49,785 nucleotides of DNA, from positions 1-49,785 of the forward strand of contig JAAMPI010000230.1 in the NCBI GenBank assembly GCA_013054445.1. The letters run 5' to 3'. The notes under the pieces are model-generated. The model had not been told where the DNA came from, ran no database searches, and saw only the letters and a list, made by a program, of their open reading frames with translations. This document shows positions 33,312 through 44,227 of this stretch, one piece after another (within the stretch, counting starts at the first letter, position 1; each line of letters begins with the position of its first letter). A program made the position numbers and the translations under genes. Source of the DNA: Cudoniella acicularis. Taxonomy: Eukaryota; Ascomycota; Leotiomycetes; Helotiales; Helotiaceae.

Positions 33312-33940
33312 ATGCCCACCACCTCCAGTTCCAGCAGCTGCCCCTTCTGCACCATCGCTCACACCTACCCACCCACACCCTCCACGCTCATAAACCCCTC
33401 GCTCACCCTGACAGCCCCCAGCGCATTCCCCATCCTCTCGACGCCCCTCCTCCTCGCCTTCCTCGACATCATGCCGCTGGCCCCAGGCCACCTCCTTGTA
33501 ACGACACGAACGCATCATGAGAAGATAAGCGATGTGAGCGAGGAGGAGGCAATAGAGTTGGGTTTGTGGCTGCCGAGATTGAGTAGGGTGCTGGCGCGCA
33601 CGATGGGGGTGTGGGATTGGAATATTGTGCAGAATAATGGTTTGTGTGCCCTTGTTTTTCTATCTCCCATAAATAGTATGCTAGGGAAATAGATGGGTCC
33701 TAATTGAGAGATTTTGGAATAGGAGCTGCCGCAGCGCAAGTTGTTCCACACGTACATTTCCACATTATCCCGAGACCGGCACTGACTCCCGAGTTACGGA
33801 ATCGCTCGTTTACGATGTTTGGGAGGGGACAGAGGAGTGAGCTGGATGAGGAGGAAGCTGCTGAGTTAGCGGGGAGGTTGAGGGAAGAGGTCGAGAGGGA
33901 GGTGGAGAGTGCGAAGGACAAGGAAAGGGTGAAGTTATAA
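33312..33940 (+). CDS. HIT-domain nucleotide-binding hydrolase (HINT/Hnt1-like)
   Basis: Histidine-triad hydrolase, acting on AMP-lysine or AMP-amidate type substrates. Exons 33312-33639 and 33723-33940, total 546 nt, 181 residues; the junction AAT G|GA is in frame. The N-terminus has 'SCPFCTIA', 'FLDIMPLAPGHLLVTTRTHH' is the conserved middle, and the histidine triad lies right after the intron: 'VVPHVHFHIIPR' (H-x-H-x-H). The C-terminal tail is charged and helical (DEEEAAELAGRLREEVERE). Without splicing the frame ends in the intron before the triad, so splicing is needed for activity. Length and motifs match fungal HINT-like proteins. Confidence 0.93.
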
Positions 33941-34832
33941 CATAATCCGATTGTAAGAGAAGAGGACAGACAAGGAGAGATTGTATAAATGGAACGGATG
34001 TTTAGAGTTGGGCTGACTGGGCAGGGCTGGGTTGATATCAAGATGAGATAGATGGATATGGTTTGCATTGCGAGGCGTTTAGGGATTTTATGGTTGTAAG
34101 ATGGGCTTTGTGAATATTATGAGGGTGTTTGAGTAGAATGAGGAGGGTATGATAGGGCATTGGAGATATACATGAAGACTCAATTAGGGAAGATAAAGTT
34201 CAATGAGAAGCTAAAGGAGTATACCTTTGCTATCGGGAGCTGAGAGGGTTTGGTACAGGACTAAGTGTCCTTTCAATCTAATAGTACTTACCCACTTACA
34301 GGGAGACACTTTAATGTAGCTTTGAGTTTGAAAACACACCATAGGGGCTGAATCTTTAAGGTGTGAGAAGATAGTGGAGTACTCGGTCCGGCTTTTGCTG
34401 AGAGCCAGGCTTTCGGTTCAGCGTGACCTGCGTAGCTTGAGAATCCATCACAAGAGCAAAATCACTCAGCTTCGAGTAGATAGTAACAAAAGCACGTTTG
34501 GTGTTGTGAAGACATGCCGTTTCTATTCTACTGTGAGTACTCCAACTGGCTTTCTCTAATCGGGACTTTCCCTTTTCCGTTATAAGGGAAAACCCGACAG
34601 AGTGTGCCGAGTTTCTTTTGACTTGTTTAAGTGTATATATATATTAACGCGATAAACTAGTGATCGAAAAGAGGATCAGGCTCGGGATGAAAAGGCAATT
34701 TATTCTTTCATTGCTCCCCCAATCCATCTAGGTCTTGTCAAAGTCTAGCAATAAAGCTATAGCTATTGCAACATACTGCCTTCAAGTCTACCCTGTTTTA
34801 ACTCCCTTCCCAAAGCCCATCCCTAAAGCCCC
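33941..34832. other. intergenic between convergent genes
   Basis: About 0.9 kb. A short plus ORF (34374-34559) has no support. TATATATATATT near 34635 is simple sequence. Confidence 0.45.
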
Positions 34833-36112
34833 TCACATATTCTTCTGCTCCCCAACCGGACTCATCAACTTGCCCTTTTCAATCGCGCTCTTCACATTCT
34901 TGATACACCAAACCTCCATCTTCGTCTGCGTCTCCACAGTCCAGGTACCCATATGAGGAACCAACATCACATTCGGATTTGCAACCAATCCAGGGTGAAC
35001 CTTTGGCTCTTCCTCGAATACATCTAATCCGCAGGACCCAACTTGACCTTTATCAAGTGCTTTTACAAGAGCATCTTCGTCCATTACGGCGCCTCGAGCA
35101 GTGTTGACAATCACCACTCCTTTCCTCATTTTCTCGAATTCTTTGGTAGAAATTATGTGGCGGGTTTCTTTCTATTTGGCCATTAGATCTCTTTTCCACA
35201 AGGGAAATTTGGAACAAAATGGGGGGACTTGCGTTCAGAGGTAGATTCAACGATAAAACATCACTGGTTGCCAGTAATTCATCGAAACTAACGTATTTGG
35301 CGCCACCGCTCAGTTCTTTCGATAGCGGAGAACGGTTGTAATATTGTGTTGTCATGCCAAATGCAGCGGCCTTCTTCATGAGATTTCGTCCAATTCCACC
35401 CATACCCAAGATTCCCAGTACTTTTCCTTGTGGATCGTGACCAAGAGGAGGTGGAGGAGAGCCTTTCCAATGACCGTTTCGGAGCGCCATCATTGCTGTG
35501 GCAGTTAGCAATTTGTCCACGATCCCGAGGAGACCGGAATGTTCCACAAATAGTAAATCACTTACAAGTATTGAACCCTCGTAGTGCTCCCAAAATGAGA
35601 AACATGTTCACATCTGCCGTAGCATCGTCCACTGCTGTTGGAACATTGGAAACTCGAATGCCGTGTGCCGTACAGGCATGGACGTCAATCTGATCATATC
35701 CGGCACCTGGGAAATATCAGCAATCTATCCCCAAGACTACACCTCAATGTCTAACAGAAAGCTCACCATTATGGGCAATAAACTTCAAACCCTTTGGCAA
35801 GACAGATACGAGCTCCTCGTCAATCAACCCCGTAATAGCAACGCTTTGGAAAGTGCGATATGCGACCGAAATCTTGTCAAATGCCCCAGACTTGCATTCC
35901 TCGATAAACTCTTCACGGGACCGAGCTTTAGGTTCGATAACATTCGCGATTGAGGAGAGGGAGGACCATTCCTTGTGAGCGCTAGCATGGGGGAAGGGTT
36001 AGCATTTGATTGCTCTTGGATTGCGGAATTAGGACGGCGTGCGGAAAAAAAGGAGGCCTGGAGAAACATACTGGTCAATTTCTCCGAGGAGAAGAACTTG
36101 GGGCTTCATCAT
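34833..36112 (-). CDS. D-2-hydroxyacid dehydrogenase (glyoxylate/hydroxypyruvate reductase-like)
   Basis: An NAD(P)-dependent 2-ketoacid reductase of the D-isomer-specific 2-hydroxyacid dehydrogenase family, probably acting on glyoxylate or hydroxypyruvate. Five exons (minus): 36112-36072, 35981-35767, 35706-35566, 35495-35233, 35171-34833; total 999 nt, 332 residues. Seen in order: 'VLLLGEIDHAHKEW', 'FIAHNGAGYDQIDVHACTAH', the Rossmann dinucleotide site 'VLGILGMGGIGRNLMKKA', 'LNLPLNKETRHIISTKEF', and the catalytic region 'VNTARGAVMDEDAL', 'GLDVFEEEPKVHPGL' and 'PHMGTWTVETQ', with the active histidine. The fourth intron (35172-35231, 60 nt) begins with GCAAGT, a GC-AG intron; its use is forced by frame and family text. 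The first acceptor is GCTAG, not the nearby CACAAG, which would break the frame. Confidence 0.92.
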
Positions 36113-36838
36113 CTTCGAATACGGTCAGTTTTGAAACTTGAAAGAAGAAAGGTTGTTGTGAGTGCTTGGTTGTAGAACTTTATAGTGGGGTAAAATTGCC
36201 CCGCGGAAGGTGCGCCTGCAAGTTTGTGGTCGGATGATAAGCTTCTGGAAAATCAATGGACGGAGTGCGTTCTTCACTCCATGCCAGAATCCGATGATAG
36301 AGAAACAATATGTAGGACGGGAGTCCAACAGTTTGTGCGGGGATCTGGAAGTATAGGAATGATTTGGCAATTGCAAGGTGAACCATATTTATATCAACCC
36401 AATTCTGCGACGAATTGGGCTTGGCATGGGATAATTCGGGGTAATGTTTCTGGGGGGATCGTCATTGCCGATGTTTCTCCAGATGAAAACCCCTGGGACA
36501 TATCGCTGCATACGGTTTAGTTTGTTTGTGGGGAGGGACAATGCTATTTCCATTGATTCTGAGTGGTTGGTCAACGACTGAGTTTAGCATTCCCGAGAAC
36601 GCTGGGCGATACCGGACCGTCAAAGGCCGACGCTCGAAAAGGTACAGTAATGGTACTTCGTAGGAGATGGAAATGGATGGGATCTAATGATTGGATTTGG
36701 ACAAGCAAGGAATTAAAGAGAATGATTGAATCTTTTGAGAGGTTTCGACCAGTGCTTTCTATACCGTTGAATTTTAGCATTAGTATTTTGATTTTTTGGA
36801 TCTCCAATCCTTGGAACTGCCATTATTCAATGAACAAC
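36113..36838. other. intergenic
   Basis: About 0.7 kb between the dehydrogenase start and the end of TRP4. Open frames here (98 codons at 36224, plus) show no domain. Confidence 0.45.
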
Positions 36839-38139
36839 TCAGCTTGTACCAACATTGTTGCTAGCTTCTACGAAGTGCCTCCACTGCTTCCATGCTTCAC
36901 CACTTTCGACTGCCCATCTAGCTCGTCTGACTCCCTCTTTCCACCTCCCTCCTCCAGGGCCTCTTTCCATGACAACTTTGCCATCATCACCGTGTCCCAT
37001 ATCGCTGGCATCTGCTTCACATACACCAGAAACAACGAACAACGCAGCGGTGTTCATGAGAACAAAATGGAAGATAGGATCGTCTCTAGGTAGCTGGCCT
37101 TGAAGCAGCTTCATCAATATTTGAGCATTTTCATGTGGCTCTTTGCCAGGAGAAACATCTGCGAGCGCGTGAGAGGGTAGACCAAAATCGGCCGGGGAAA
37201 GCGTAAAGCTTTCGATATCAACATCACTAGGAGAGCCCTCCGTATGGGTGGTTCGGTCAATTAATCTCCAGCAATATGACTTTCCTGCGCAGCTGATTTC
37301 ATCAAGTTCCTCTTCGCCACATACAACCATAGCCTTCCTAGCTCCGCTCATCTTCAAAGCATCTGCGAAAACGGGGCCAATATCTCTCCGTGCAACTCCC
37401 AGCAGACGAGCTTCGATGTTGCCCTCAATAGGATTGGCGAGAGGTCCGAGAAGGTTAAAAATAGTTCTCCATCCAAGTTCCTTTCGGATCGGAGCGACGT
37501 ATTTCATTCCAGGGTGAAAGACTGGAGCAAAAAGGAAAGCATAATTGCTCTTTTCGTAGATTTTGGCGATGGATTTAGGGGTAACCGCGTATAGATTTGG
37601 TGCGGTTGGAAGAGTAGACATGAGCAAATCTGCTGACCCCGATTTTGACGTTGAGGCTTTGTTGCCATGCTTGCTCACCAGAAGAAGAGACGAAGCCAGG
37701 ATAGAAGATGTTGTTGAGATATTGAAAGTGGAATGCGAATCACCTCCCGTTCCCACAATATCACACTAAAATTTTCAGCTGGAATTATGCCTCCGGAATT
37801 TTTTTCACTTACAAGGCCACCAGAATATTCACCTTCTGGTCTTCCTTTGGACTTTACCACTTGCTCCAATGCCTTTCTGCTAATTTGAGAAGCAGCATCA
37901 CGCATAGCCTCGGCGCATTTTGCAATGACATCGGCTCTTCGATCCCAACCGGTAAAATGTAAACATGTGAGCAATGCACCGGTTTGAACAGGAGATAGTT
38001 GATTCGTGAATATATGAGAAATTGCTATAGCAATCTCATCTGCTGTGACTTGGTTGTCGCCAGGTGAGGGCCATAGTCTTCTGAGCAACGGGGTAATTGA
38101 AATGTTCTGAGGCGCACTTGGCTCCACTTGAGAAGTCAT
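36839..38139 (-). CDS. TRP4: anthranilate phosphoribosyltransferase
   Basis: The second step of tryptophan synthesis: it joins anthranilate and phosphoribosyl pyrophosphate to give N-(5-phosphoribosyl)anthranilate. Exons 38139-37813 and 37765-36839 (minus), total 1254 nt, 417 residues. Splicing rebuilds the PRPP-binding glycine loop 'CDIVGTGGDSHSTFNISTTS', followed by 'KHGNKASTSKSGSADLL' and the second signature 'GWRTIFNLLGPLANPI'. The N-terminal helical domain ('LRRLW', 'QVTADEIAIAI', 'QLSPVQTGALLTCLHFTG') is typical. The fungal-type insert after 'CGEEELDEISCAGKSYCW' explains the length, well above bacterial TrpD. The start MTSQVEP was chosen over one 17 codons upstream because the extra codons look like leader. 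It is divergent from the uL10m gene. Confidence 0.95.
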
Positions 38140-38452
38140 GGCTCTTTGACTTTTGATCTCAATTTTTGATATCGATTGATGCCGGAACACTCAATTTATG
38201 GACTCTGAGTCCCCGAAATCCTACTTTCGGTGATCGATGACAGCGGGAGAATCGAGTTGACTCAGTTGTGCCCCTGTCAATAAAATATTTTGATACCTGA
38301 TTAAGGCTGCAATATGAGCGCGCTAGTCCTCTTTGGAACTTTTTGAGGTCGTTCATGAAATCGATCGTGTATCTCAGTCGCTCTCTACAGGTAATCTAGC
38401 AAGGTAAGAAGCTTATGATGAAACAATTGTTCTCCTGCTAATTGGGATTTAG
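38140..38452. promoter_or_regulatory. divergent promoter region TRP4 / uL10m
   Basis: 313 bp between the two start codons. It probably includes an intron at 38391-38452 (CAG|GTAATC ... TGCTAAT ... TTTAG) that ends directly before the uL10m ATG. Confidence 0.5.
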
Positions 38453-39472
38453 ATGCCGCCACGAATATCCCCACCCTCGAAGGCAATAGCCTCAATCCTA
38501 AGATGCAAACGACCTGTGCGAATCCAACGACATTATGCCACAATCTTACCAGCTGCTTCTCACGAGCAAATAACAAAATCCTCACCACCTATCGCACGAT
38601 ACCCGACTACCCAACCCCCTTCATACAAGCCTCCCGAGTTCAGAAAATCACAATTGCTCCGACAATATGCATCGCTCATCCGGACAACACCTCTCATGCT
38701 CCTCTTCCAACACAACAATTTGAGATCAACAGAATGGGTAGGGATACGGAGAGAGCTTGCAACCGCTCTGCGAAAGGTTGATGAAGCTAGAGTAGCCGCA
38801 GGTTATCCAGCAGAGAATGTAGGGGAAGGGATAAAAATCCAGATCATCCAAACGGGGATTCTAGCCTCAGCGCTCAGGATCGTGGATTTCTACAAACCGG
38901 AATCAGCCCCTCCTGCACTGGACCCAACAGACCCAGCTACACCTTCTATGACGATTCCTTCATTCAACCCTGATGGCTCGAATTTGACGCACGTCTTGTC
39001 AAAAGCAGCGCATGCGGCAACGTCGAAGAAAAACCACCCTCTCGATCCGCTGCTTTCTGGTCCCTTGGCGCTTTTGACGTTCCCGGCGGTTTCACCGCAG
39101 CATTTGAAGGCTGCGCTCTCAATACTATCACCTGTTCCGGGGCAGTTTCCGGCTCCTACGAGAAGAGCGAACCCGGGGTGGCATGATTTGGCGGTCCAGA
39201 CGGGATTGCAGAAGCTACTGCTGCTTGGTGCCCGTGTAGAGGGTAAAGTGTTTGATGTTGAGAGGACAAAATGGGTTGGAAGCATTGAAGGAGGGTTGGA
39301 GGGACTACGAGGACAATTGGTAGCCATGTTACAAGGTGTTGGTGCTGGTGTTACGAACACATTGGAGATTGCTGGAAAGAGCCTCTACTTCACAGTTGAA
39401 GGTAGAAGAATCATGTTAGAAGACAAGGCAAAGGGTGTTTCGGGAGAAAAGGTAGAAGAGCCAAAAGCATAA
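38453..39472 (+). CDS. MRPL11: mitochondrial large-subunit ribosomal protein uL10m
   Basis: A 339-residue protein of the mitochondrial large ribosomal subunit (uL10 family; yeast MrpL11). The N-terminus is a mitochondrial presequence (ISPPSKAIASILRCKRPVRI, then RHYATILPAA). The core shows the uL10m pattern 'FRKSQLLRQYASLIRTTPLM', 'LLFQHNNLRSTEWVGIRREL', then 'IQIIQTGILASALRIVDFY' and 'PLLSGPLALLTF'. The ATG at 38453 directly follows a TTTAG acceptor. An upstream ATG at 38355 plus 12 codons (MKSIVYLSRSLQ) can be spliced to it in frame through the intron 38391-38452, giving a slightly longer presequence. I kept 38453 as the conservative start. The family call is good; the exact start is uncertain. 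Confidence 0.85.
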   Translation: MPPRISPPSKAIASILRCKRPVRIQRHYATILPAASHEQITKSSPPIARYPTTQPPSYKPPEFRKSQLLRQYASLIRTTPLMLLFQHNNLRSTEWVGIRRELATALRKVDEARVAAGYPAENVGEGIKIQIIQTGILASALRIVDFYKPESAPPALDPTDPATPSMTIPSFNPDGSNLTHVLSKAAHAATSKKNHPLDPLLSGPLALLTFPAVSPQHLKAALSILSPVPGQFPAPTRRANPGWHDLAVQTGLQKLLLLGARVEGKVFDVERTKWVGSIEGGLEGLRGQLVAMLQGVGAGVTNTLEIAGKSLYFTVEGRRIMLEDKAKGVSGEKVEEPKA

Positions 39473-39572
39473 TGACTTGGTGCTGTATACTATGTAGATC
39501 AAGCTGTATATCAATATATTATACGTAACTCTTTGCTCGAGTTGGTCCCTTTCGAAACCTCTAGTTCAACAA

Positions 39573-41027
39573 TTAGTTCAACAATTCCAGCTTGGAATTC
39601 ATCCCAACTACACATCTAACCAGATCCCAATCTCCGTCAATGCCAACCCAATCACAGACTACTACCCCAGTACTCCCATCCCCAATCTTCCTTTCCTCGT
39701 TCCCATCAGGATTTTGTATATGCTTTGGTTCATTATGCCTCCTGCACAAAAAGTCAATAATGGAAGGATTGACTTTCGCAGCAATTCTATCCGGCCAACA
39801 ATTTGACCTCCAAAAATTACTCGCACTTAGAAAATTAATAAAGATGGGCCATTTAATTGCCTCCACAGCAGCAGCCTCAATATCTCCTGGGGTATTAAAA
39901 ACAGCTTGAGAAGACCTCACTAGGTGATCCGTAGAAAACCCAATCTTCTTCCTAATATTCATACTCTCTGTAACCTGGTAGAAATCCTGAACGCGGATTT
40001 CTCCACTCGAACACAATCCATCTGCGCAGTTATCTGGCCAACTTTCGCCATCCACTGCCCAGCCTTGTCCGCTGTTTTCCTTCTTCAAGGAATCGTCTAT
40101 GCAGAATCTGCGCAGGAGTACTATCTTACTGCGAGCATCGCCGAGCGTGGGAATTCGGTTTTCAGTGAACCAGCGATTCGTATCGTTTGCGTAGTGCTTG
40201 CGTAGGATCTTGCTTAGATGTTGGTCTGTCGCTCTTCCTATTCCTTCTCTCTTTACGGACATTATGACCGTTTCTGTAGGATTGTCGTTCAAGAAAGAAA
40301 ACACAGTGTTCACTAAGTCGCGAAAGTATTTGGGTCCTGTAAGGGAGACGGGGAATGCGCTGTGGCAGAGAATAAGCCCGTCTTTTGAAACATCATTTGA
40401 ACTTTCCGGTTGGACTCGAATGTCCAGAAATCTAACCCCATTGTTGAGCTGGTCTTTGATGCTGGCTGCTTGACATCGGACGGAGGGGAGAGCTTTATGA
40501 TGTGTTGCTGAATTGTGTGTACCCGGTATACTGAGTGCAGAGAGTGGGAGTTCACTCTTCAGATTGCCCATCCATGATTCGAGCTTCGCAGAAGAGTATA
40601 AAGCGAGGTATGTGGAGGACGGCAGGTATACGGCTGTAAACTCGAAGAGGGGATTTGGGGAGAGAGGTGTGAGGACTGTTGAATGCTTTGCTGGCGTTGG
40701 CAGGCCTACTCTGTATTTTTGCCCCTCGACCTCGAAGGTTAATTGCAAGACCTGATTCGCACTCGGCCGTATGTCCGTAGTTCTCGACTCGAACGGCGCA
40801 ATCGGTATGGAGACATGGTGTGAGGAAAAGGTTTCGGATTTGAGAGCGATTTGAGATGAAGATGGACCTGAGTTGTGGCTCCCCAAGCCACTCAAACATC
40901 TGGTGATGCACGCAAGTGCCCCGCCACCTCTGCTGCAGCACACCTTGGCCGATTCAAAGCGCTCGAGAACCCTCAACTCCAACAAACTGGTTGTGAGATT
41001 GCGGATTGTCAACGGTGGATATTCCAT
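39573..41027 (-). CDS. PI-PLC X-domain (PLC-like phosphodiesterase) protein
   Basis: A single-exon 484-residue protein with a catalytic X domain of the bacterial/GPI-PLC-like phosphodiesterase type. The N-terminal third (residues 1 to about 155) is a beta-rich region often found before this domain in fungal proteins ('LTIRNLTTSLLELRVLERFE'). The X domain starts near 'LSIPGTHNSATHH', with the first catalytic histidine, continues with 'QLNNGVRFLDIRVQ' and 'LILCHSAFPV' (second histidine), then 'FLNDNPTETVIMSVK'. It ends with 'VVVCDWVGIDGDWDLVRCVV'. There is no signal peptide, so it is probably intracellular. The Y and C2 domains of eukaryotic PLC are absent. The substrate is not certain. Confidence 0.9.
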   Translation of the reverse strand: MEYPPLTIRNLTTSLLELRVLERFESAKVCCSRGGGALACITRCLSGLGSHNSGPSSSQIALKSETFSSHHVSIPIAPFESRTTDIRPSANQVLQLTFEVEGQKYRVGLPTPAKHSTVLTPLSPNPLFEFTAVYLPSSTYLALYSSAKLESWMGNLKSELPLSALSIPGTHNSATHHKALPSVRCQAASIKDQLNNGVRFLDIRVQPESSNDVSKDGLILCHSAFPVSLTGPKYFRDLVNTVFSFLNDNPTETVIMSVKREGIGRATDQHLSKILRKHYANDTNRWFTENRIPTLGDARSKIVLLRRFCIDDSLKKENSGQGWAVDGESWPDNCADGLCSSGEIRVQDFYQVTESMNIRKKIGFSTDHLVRSSQAVFNTPGDIEAAAVEAIKWPIFINFLSASNFWRSNCWPDRIAAKVNPSIIDFLCRRHNEPKHIQNPDGNEERKIGDGSTGVVVCDWVGIDGDWDLVRCVVGMNSKLELLN

Positions 41028-42716
41028 TTGTTCTGCGCTTGATGATGATGCGCTTGGCAGTCAATGTTTCAAGTTGTGGCGGCCATGGTCATTATCTTCG
41101 AGGCGGTTTGATGGTTGTTGAGACATAACCTGGTAAAATTTGGGCCTGGAAGCTCTTGGTTTTAGCTTCGCCTCCCACGTTTTGGCCCAATTGGTTAAGG
41201 CAGTTTTTGCGTGGAGGTAAGAGTGAATACTTCCAATTACGCATATATTTTGTTGTGATGTGTACATTTGCAGCGTGCTTTGCCCTGAACACCCGAGTTA
41301 AGTGGCTCTTCGCGGTGCGGTTGGTATGAGCGATTTCAAAACAATGAAAACATCTAGCTTTGATGTTGAATCTATCAGCAAGGTAGCCTCGGCCTGCAGA
41401 AGTGTCATCACATTGAAGATTTTATTTCTTGAAGCTGAAAAGTATCTGTACTTCCCTCAAATGCCAGAATATCTTTATTCCCCCTCTAATGGGCCAATAA
41501 AGCCTAAACAAAAGAAACCGGAAAGAAGTGATATGCCTGATGATATCATACAGTAGCGGAGAGGTTGATATTCTAATTTGGCATACCCTTTCTTCAGAAT
41601 CAGGAAGAGTTAAGCATACATTACGAACCTGTACGAAAATGCAATATATAAAATCAAGTAGGAATTGCCCGCGCCTCTTCGGGAGTCAATGCACTCCAGG
41701 TAGTTTCACGAGCAACTTTCAGTGGGGAAAAAGACCAGTGGTTGGTGTACTTCGACGATTTAACTAAGCCGCAGAGCAGCATAGCAGATTTTGGGGGTTA
41801 AGGGGGAAAGCAGAGATCTAGAAGCACACGAAGATGAATCGTGCAGTCCTTCGTGTCCGTCCAATCATTGCCCAAACAGATATCCAAATAGACTCTAAGT
41901 TTATATCTCCAAACGTGAAATTTATCCAAACTTGACACCGTGGCTTTCTTCAGATCCAAAGTCTGTAGCTCAATTCCCATCCCATTTTCCCCATATCTAG
42001 CCCCGGAACCATACCCGACCCACACCCTTTGGCTTTCACCAACAGGCTTTTATCTAGGGAGGGGCTTTTTCCAATGCCATGAATAATGCCTCAAGTCCAG
42101 AACGACATGATTGTTGAGTATGAAAGTGTCAGCTTGGCCTGGAAAGTGAAGGCGACTGGAAATTTACGTGGAAAAGAAAAAAGTGATTTGCCAATCTTGC
42201 GGTTGGCATGAAAATGAGTAATATGATTTGATATTTCTGATAGAAAGAGACGTTGGCATGAAATTGAAGCGGGGTAGGGTAAACCTCGAAATTTGAGGTG
42301 TTGCCTCGATCTGTGTGTCGACACTTCACCTCCGGTGGTTCTGTCTCGAAGTCAGTTCTCCACATATGGAATATCCATATTGGCTTCATCAAAGATTTGA
42401 ACGGTTCTTGTTTGTGCCGAAGCTCGACCAAGCTTTCAGAAAGATTCCTCAAACTTGGTCCAAACTTGGTCCAAACTTGGCCTAAACTTCAAGGACCTGC
42501 AATAGGTTAGAGTGAAGATTTTTTAAACGCTGAGGGTTTCCCCTTGGCAGATTGCAACGAGGGGTTAGAGGATGGTGGATTGTCGAGTACAAAATGATGA
42601 GCATAAGAGCACATGGCAAGGAGCCTTGTGGTGTTGTAGATTCGTATGAAGAAAAGAAAAAAGCAAAAGATTGGGGCGAGGCCGACAGAAATTTATTCCT
42701 ACAAATTGATTTTGCG
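41028..42716. other. gene-empty spacer
   Basis: 1.7 kb with short unsupported ORFs on both strands. Contains the 11-bp tandem repeat at 42451-42494. Confidence 0.45.
42451..42494 (+). repeat. 11-bp tandem repeat, four copies
   Basis: AAACTTGGTCC occurs twice exactly, then AAACTTGGCCT and AAACTTCAAGG. A short minisatellite without visible function. Confidence 0.8.
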
Positions 42717-43085
42717 CTAGCGATCCGTCACGCCCTTAAAACTGTCAAGCATGTCAAACATGAGCTTCGGGCCGAACCGAGCTATAGGCACTCGGCGTGG
42801 ACGCGTTGAAGCATTCTCTGAAACGATATCTGGACTTAAGGAACCAAAGAGGTGCGACTTGAGTAAGAACTGCTCGCGATTTTCCAGTGAAGATATGCGG
42901 AGCGTGTCTTCAACCATAGTAGTTTTATAGTAGCCTCTCAGTGGAGGGGCTTGCTGCTCATTCCGTTGCGAGACGTTCATAGCAGCAAAGACACTGTCAG
43001 AGCAAGGCCACCATATCTTGAAACAGCCATGCCATGAGTCGACAACGAAAAGCTTCTCGAACTGGAAGATAGGTTTCAAATACAT
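42717..43085 (-). CDS. hypothetical protein (uncertain)
   Basis: A 122-codon ORF. It reads protein-like at the start ('YLKPIFQFEKLFVVDSWHGC', then 'FKIWWPCSDSVFAAMNVSQR') and ends in a helical segment ('ENREQFLLKSHLF'). No family was recognised. It may be the last exon of a longer gene, because CCCCAG precedes the ATG like a splice acceptor, but no upstream exon could be fixed. Confidence 0.35.
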   Translation of the reverse strand: MYLKPIFQFEKLFVVDSWHGCFKIWWPCSDSVFAAMNVSQRNEQQAPPLRGYYKTTMVEDTLRISSLENREQFLLKSHLFGSLSPDIVSENASTRPRRVPIARFGPKLMFDMLDSFKGVTDR

Positions 43086-43456
43086 CTGGGGAGACTCTCC
43101 TTCGATATTGGCAATTTGTATTTTGACAGTCTAAGAGTCTGTGGATGCTATGTACAGCTATGCTTCAGTGAAGCACTTCCTGGTTCTAGAATGAGAGTTC
43201 ACTTGAAAGTTTGAAGGCTCCAAGGCCAGTGTTACCCGTCTGGGATGATTTTTGGCTGCTCGCGAGATGCTCTTGGCCCGACAGCTAATCCTCTGTTCAA
43301 ATTTTTTCTGAGCTTGAGAAAGTCGAGATTTTGGTCCTTGGAGAATCGTGTGACAGGTGGGAAGTAACAAACCAAATACTTATAGGCAAAAGGCCGGTTA
43401 GTCGAAGAATATCATCTCTTCCACCTTATGGAAATATAGTGTCGGCGCGTTTACTC
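43086..43456. other. intergenic
   Basis: No feature is supported. Confidence 0.4.
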
Positions 43457-44227
43457 TTAAACTTTGACTTCTTGCTCTATTGAGGCGCCGGGTCGATCAA
43501 TATACCAACACTCAATATCTCTCTTCTGTCCTCCGTCGACGGCCCTTGCATACCAGTCCTTCAAGATTTCCCCCTTTTTTGCTCCAACTCTGGTGACAAT
43601 CTTTTGGCTAGCAACATTTCCGGGATCGACCTTGGCGACCAATTGCTTAAAGTTCATTCTTTCTACGAAATATCAGCTGAACTGAAATTATCATCCCACG
43701 ATGTCTTGGACCAAAAGCAACCATACCAGGTAAGCTCCAGTATAGCTTTAGGAAGGCCGTGAATGCTTCTCCAGCGTACCCTTTCCCCCAATATTTGATA
43801 TTTATGCAGTAACCTGTTTCCAATCCCTGATCGCTCATCCTATTCGTCCCTACCAAACCAATCATTTTTGGCTTCCCACTGGAATTGGTCCATGGCTCTG
43901 GATTTTCGGGGATCGGTCGTAGCAGAATTGCAAATTTATCGATGTTGGGATTTTTATCGTTTGGTAGTGTTTCCTTCATCCATTCAAAGGCCTCTTCCCG
44001 TGTTGTTTTGACTTTCTGGGGCCTATTTGGGCAATGGTGTCAAGCAGTCTGAAGCCATGAATATTTGCAGGTGACAGGATTGTTGAGATATTTTGACAGT
44101 AAATTTGAGATACATACGACCATAACAATACATTTTCATCGTTCCACAGCTCCCAAAAATCGTCAAAATGCTCTTCCACTGTCATTGGCTGAAGCCACAG
44201 TCTCTGGGATTCGATAGAGAGCGACAT
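43457..44227 (-). CDS. GNAT-family N-acetyltransferase
   Basis: An acetyl-CoA dependent N-acetyltransferase of the RimJ/RimL type. Exons (minus): 44227-44118, 44022-43727, 43662-43457; total 612 nt, 203 residues. The N-terminus is the usual 'IESQRLWLQPMTVEEHFDDF', then 'FAILLRPIPENPEPW', 'MIGLVGTNRMSDQGLETGYC', and the acetyl-CoA pyrophosphate loop 'YWGKGYAGEAFTAFL'. The last exon has 'VDPGNVASQKIVTRVGAKKG', the family's typical Asn-x-x-Ser-x-x-hydrophobic helix. At the first intron the acceptor AAATAG (44023-44024) keeps the frame, whereas CCCCAG six bases further does not. The acetyl acceptor (protein N-terminus, small molecule or antibiotic) cannot be told from sequence. Confidence 0.88.

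Noticed and set aside
38890..39360. 156-codon ORF antisense to the uL10m gene
   Set aside because: Antisense shadow of a well-supported ribosomal-protein gene.
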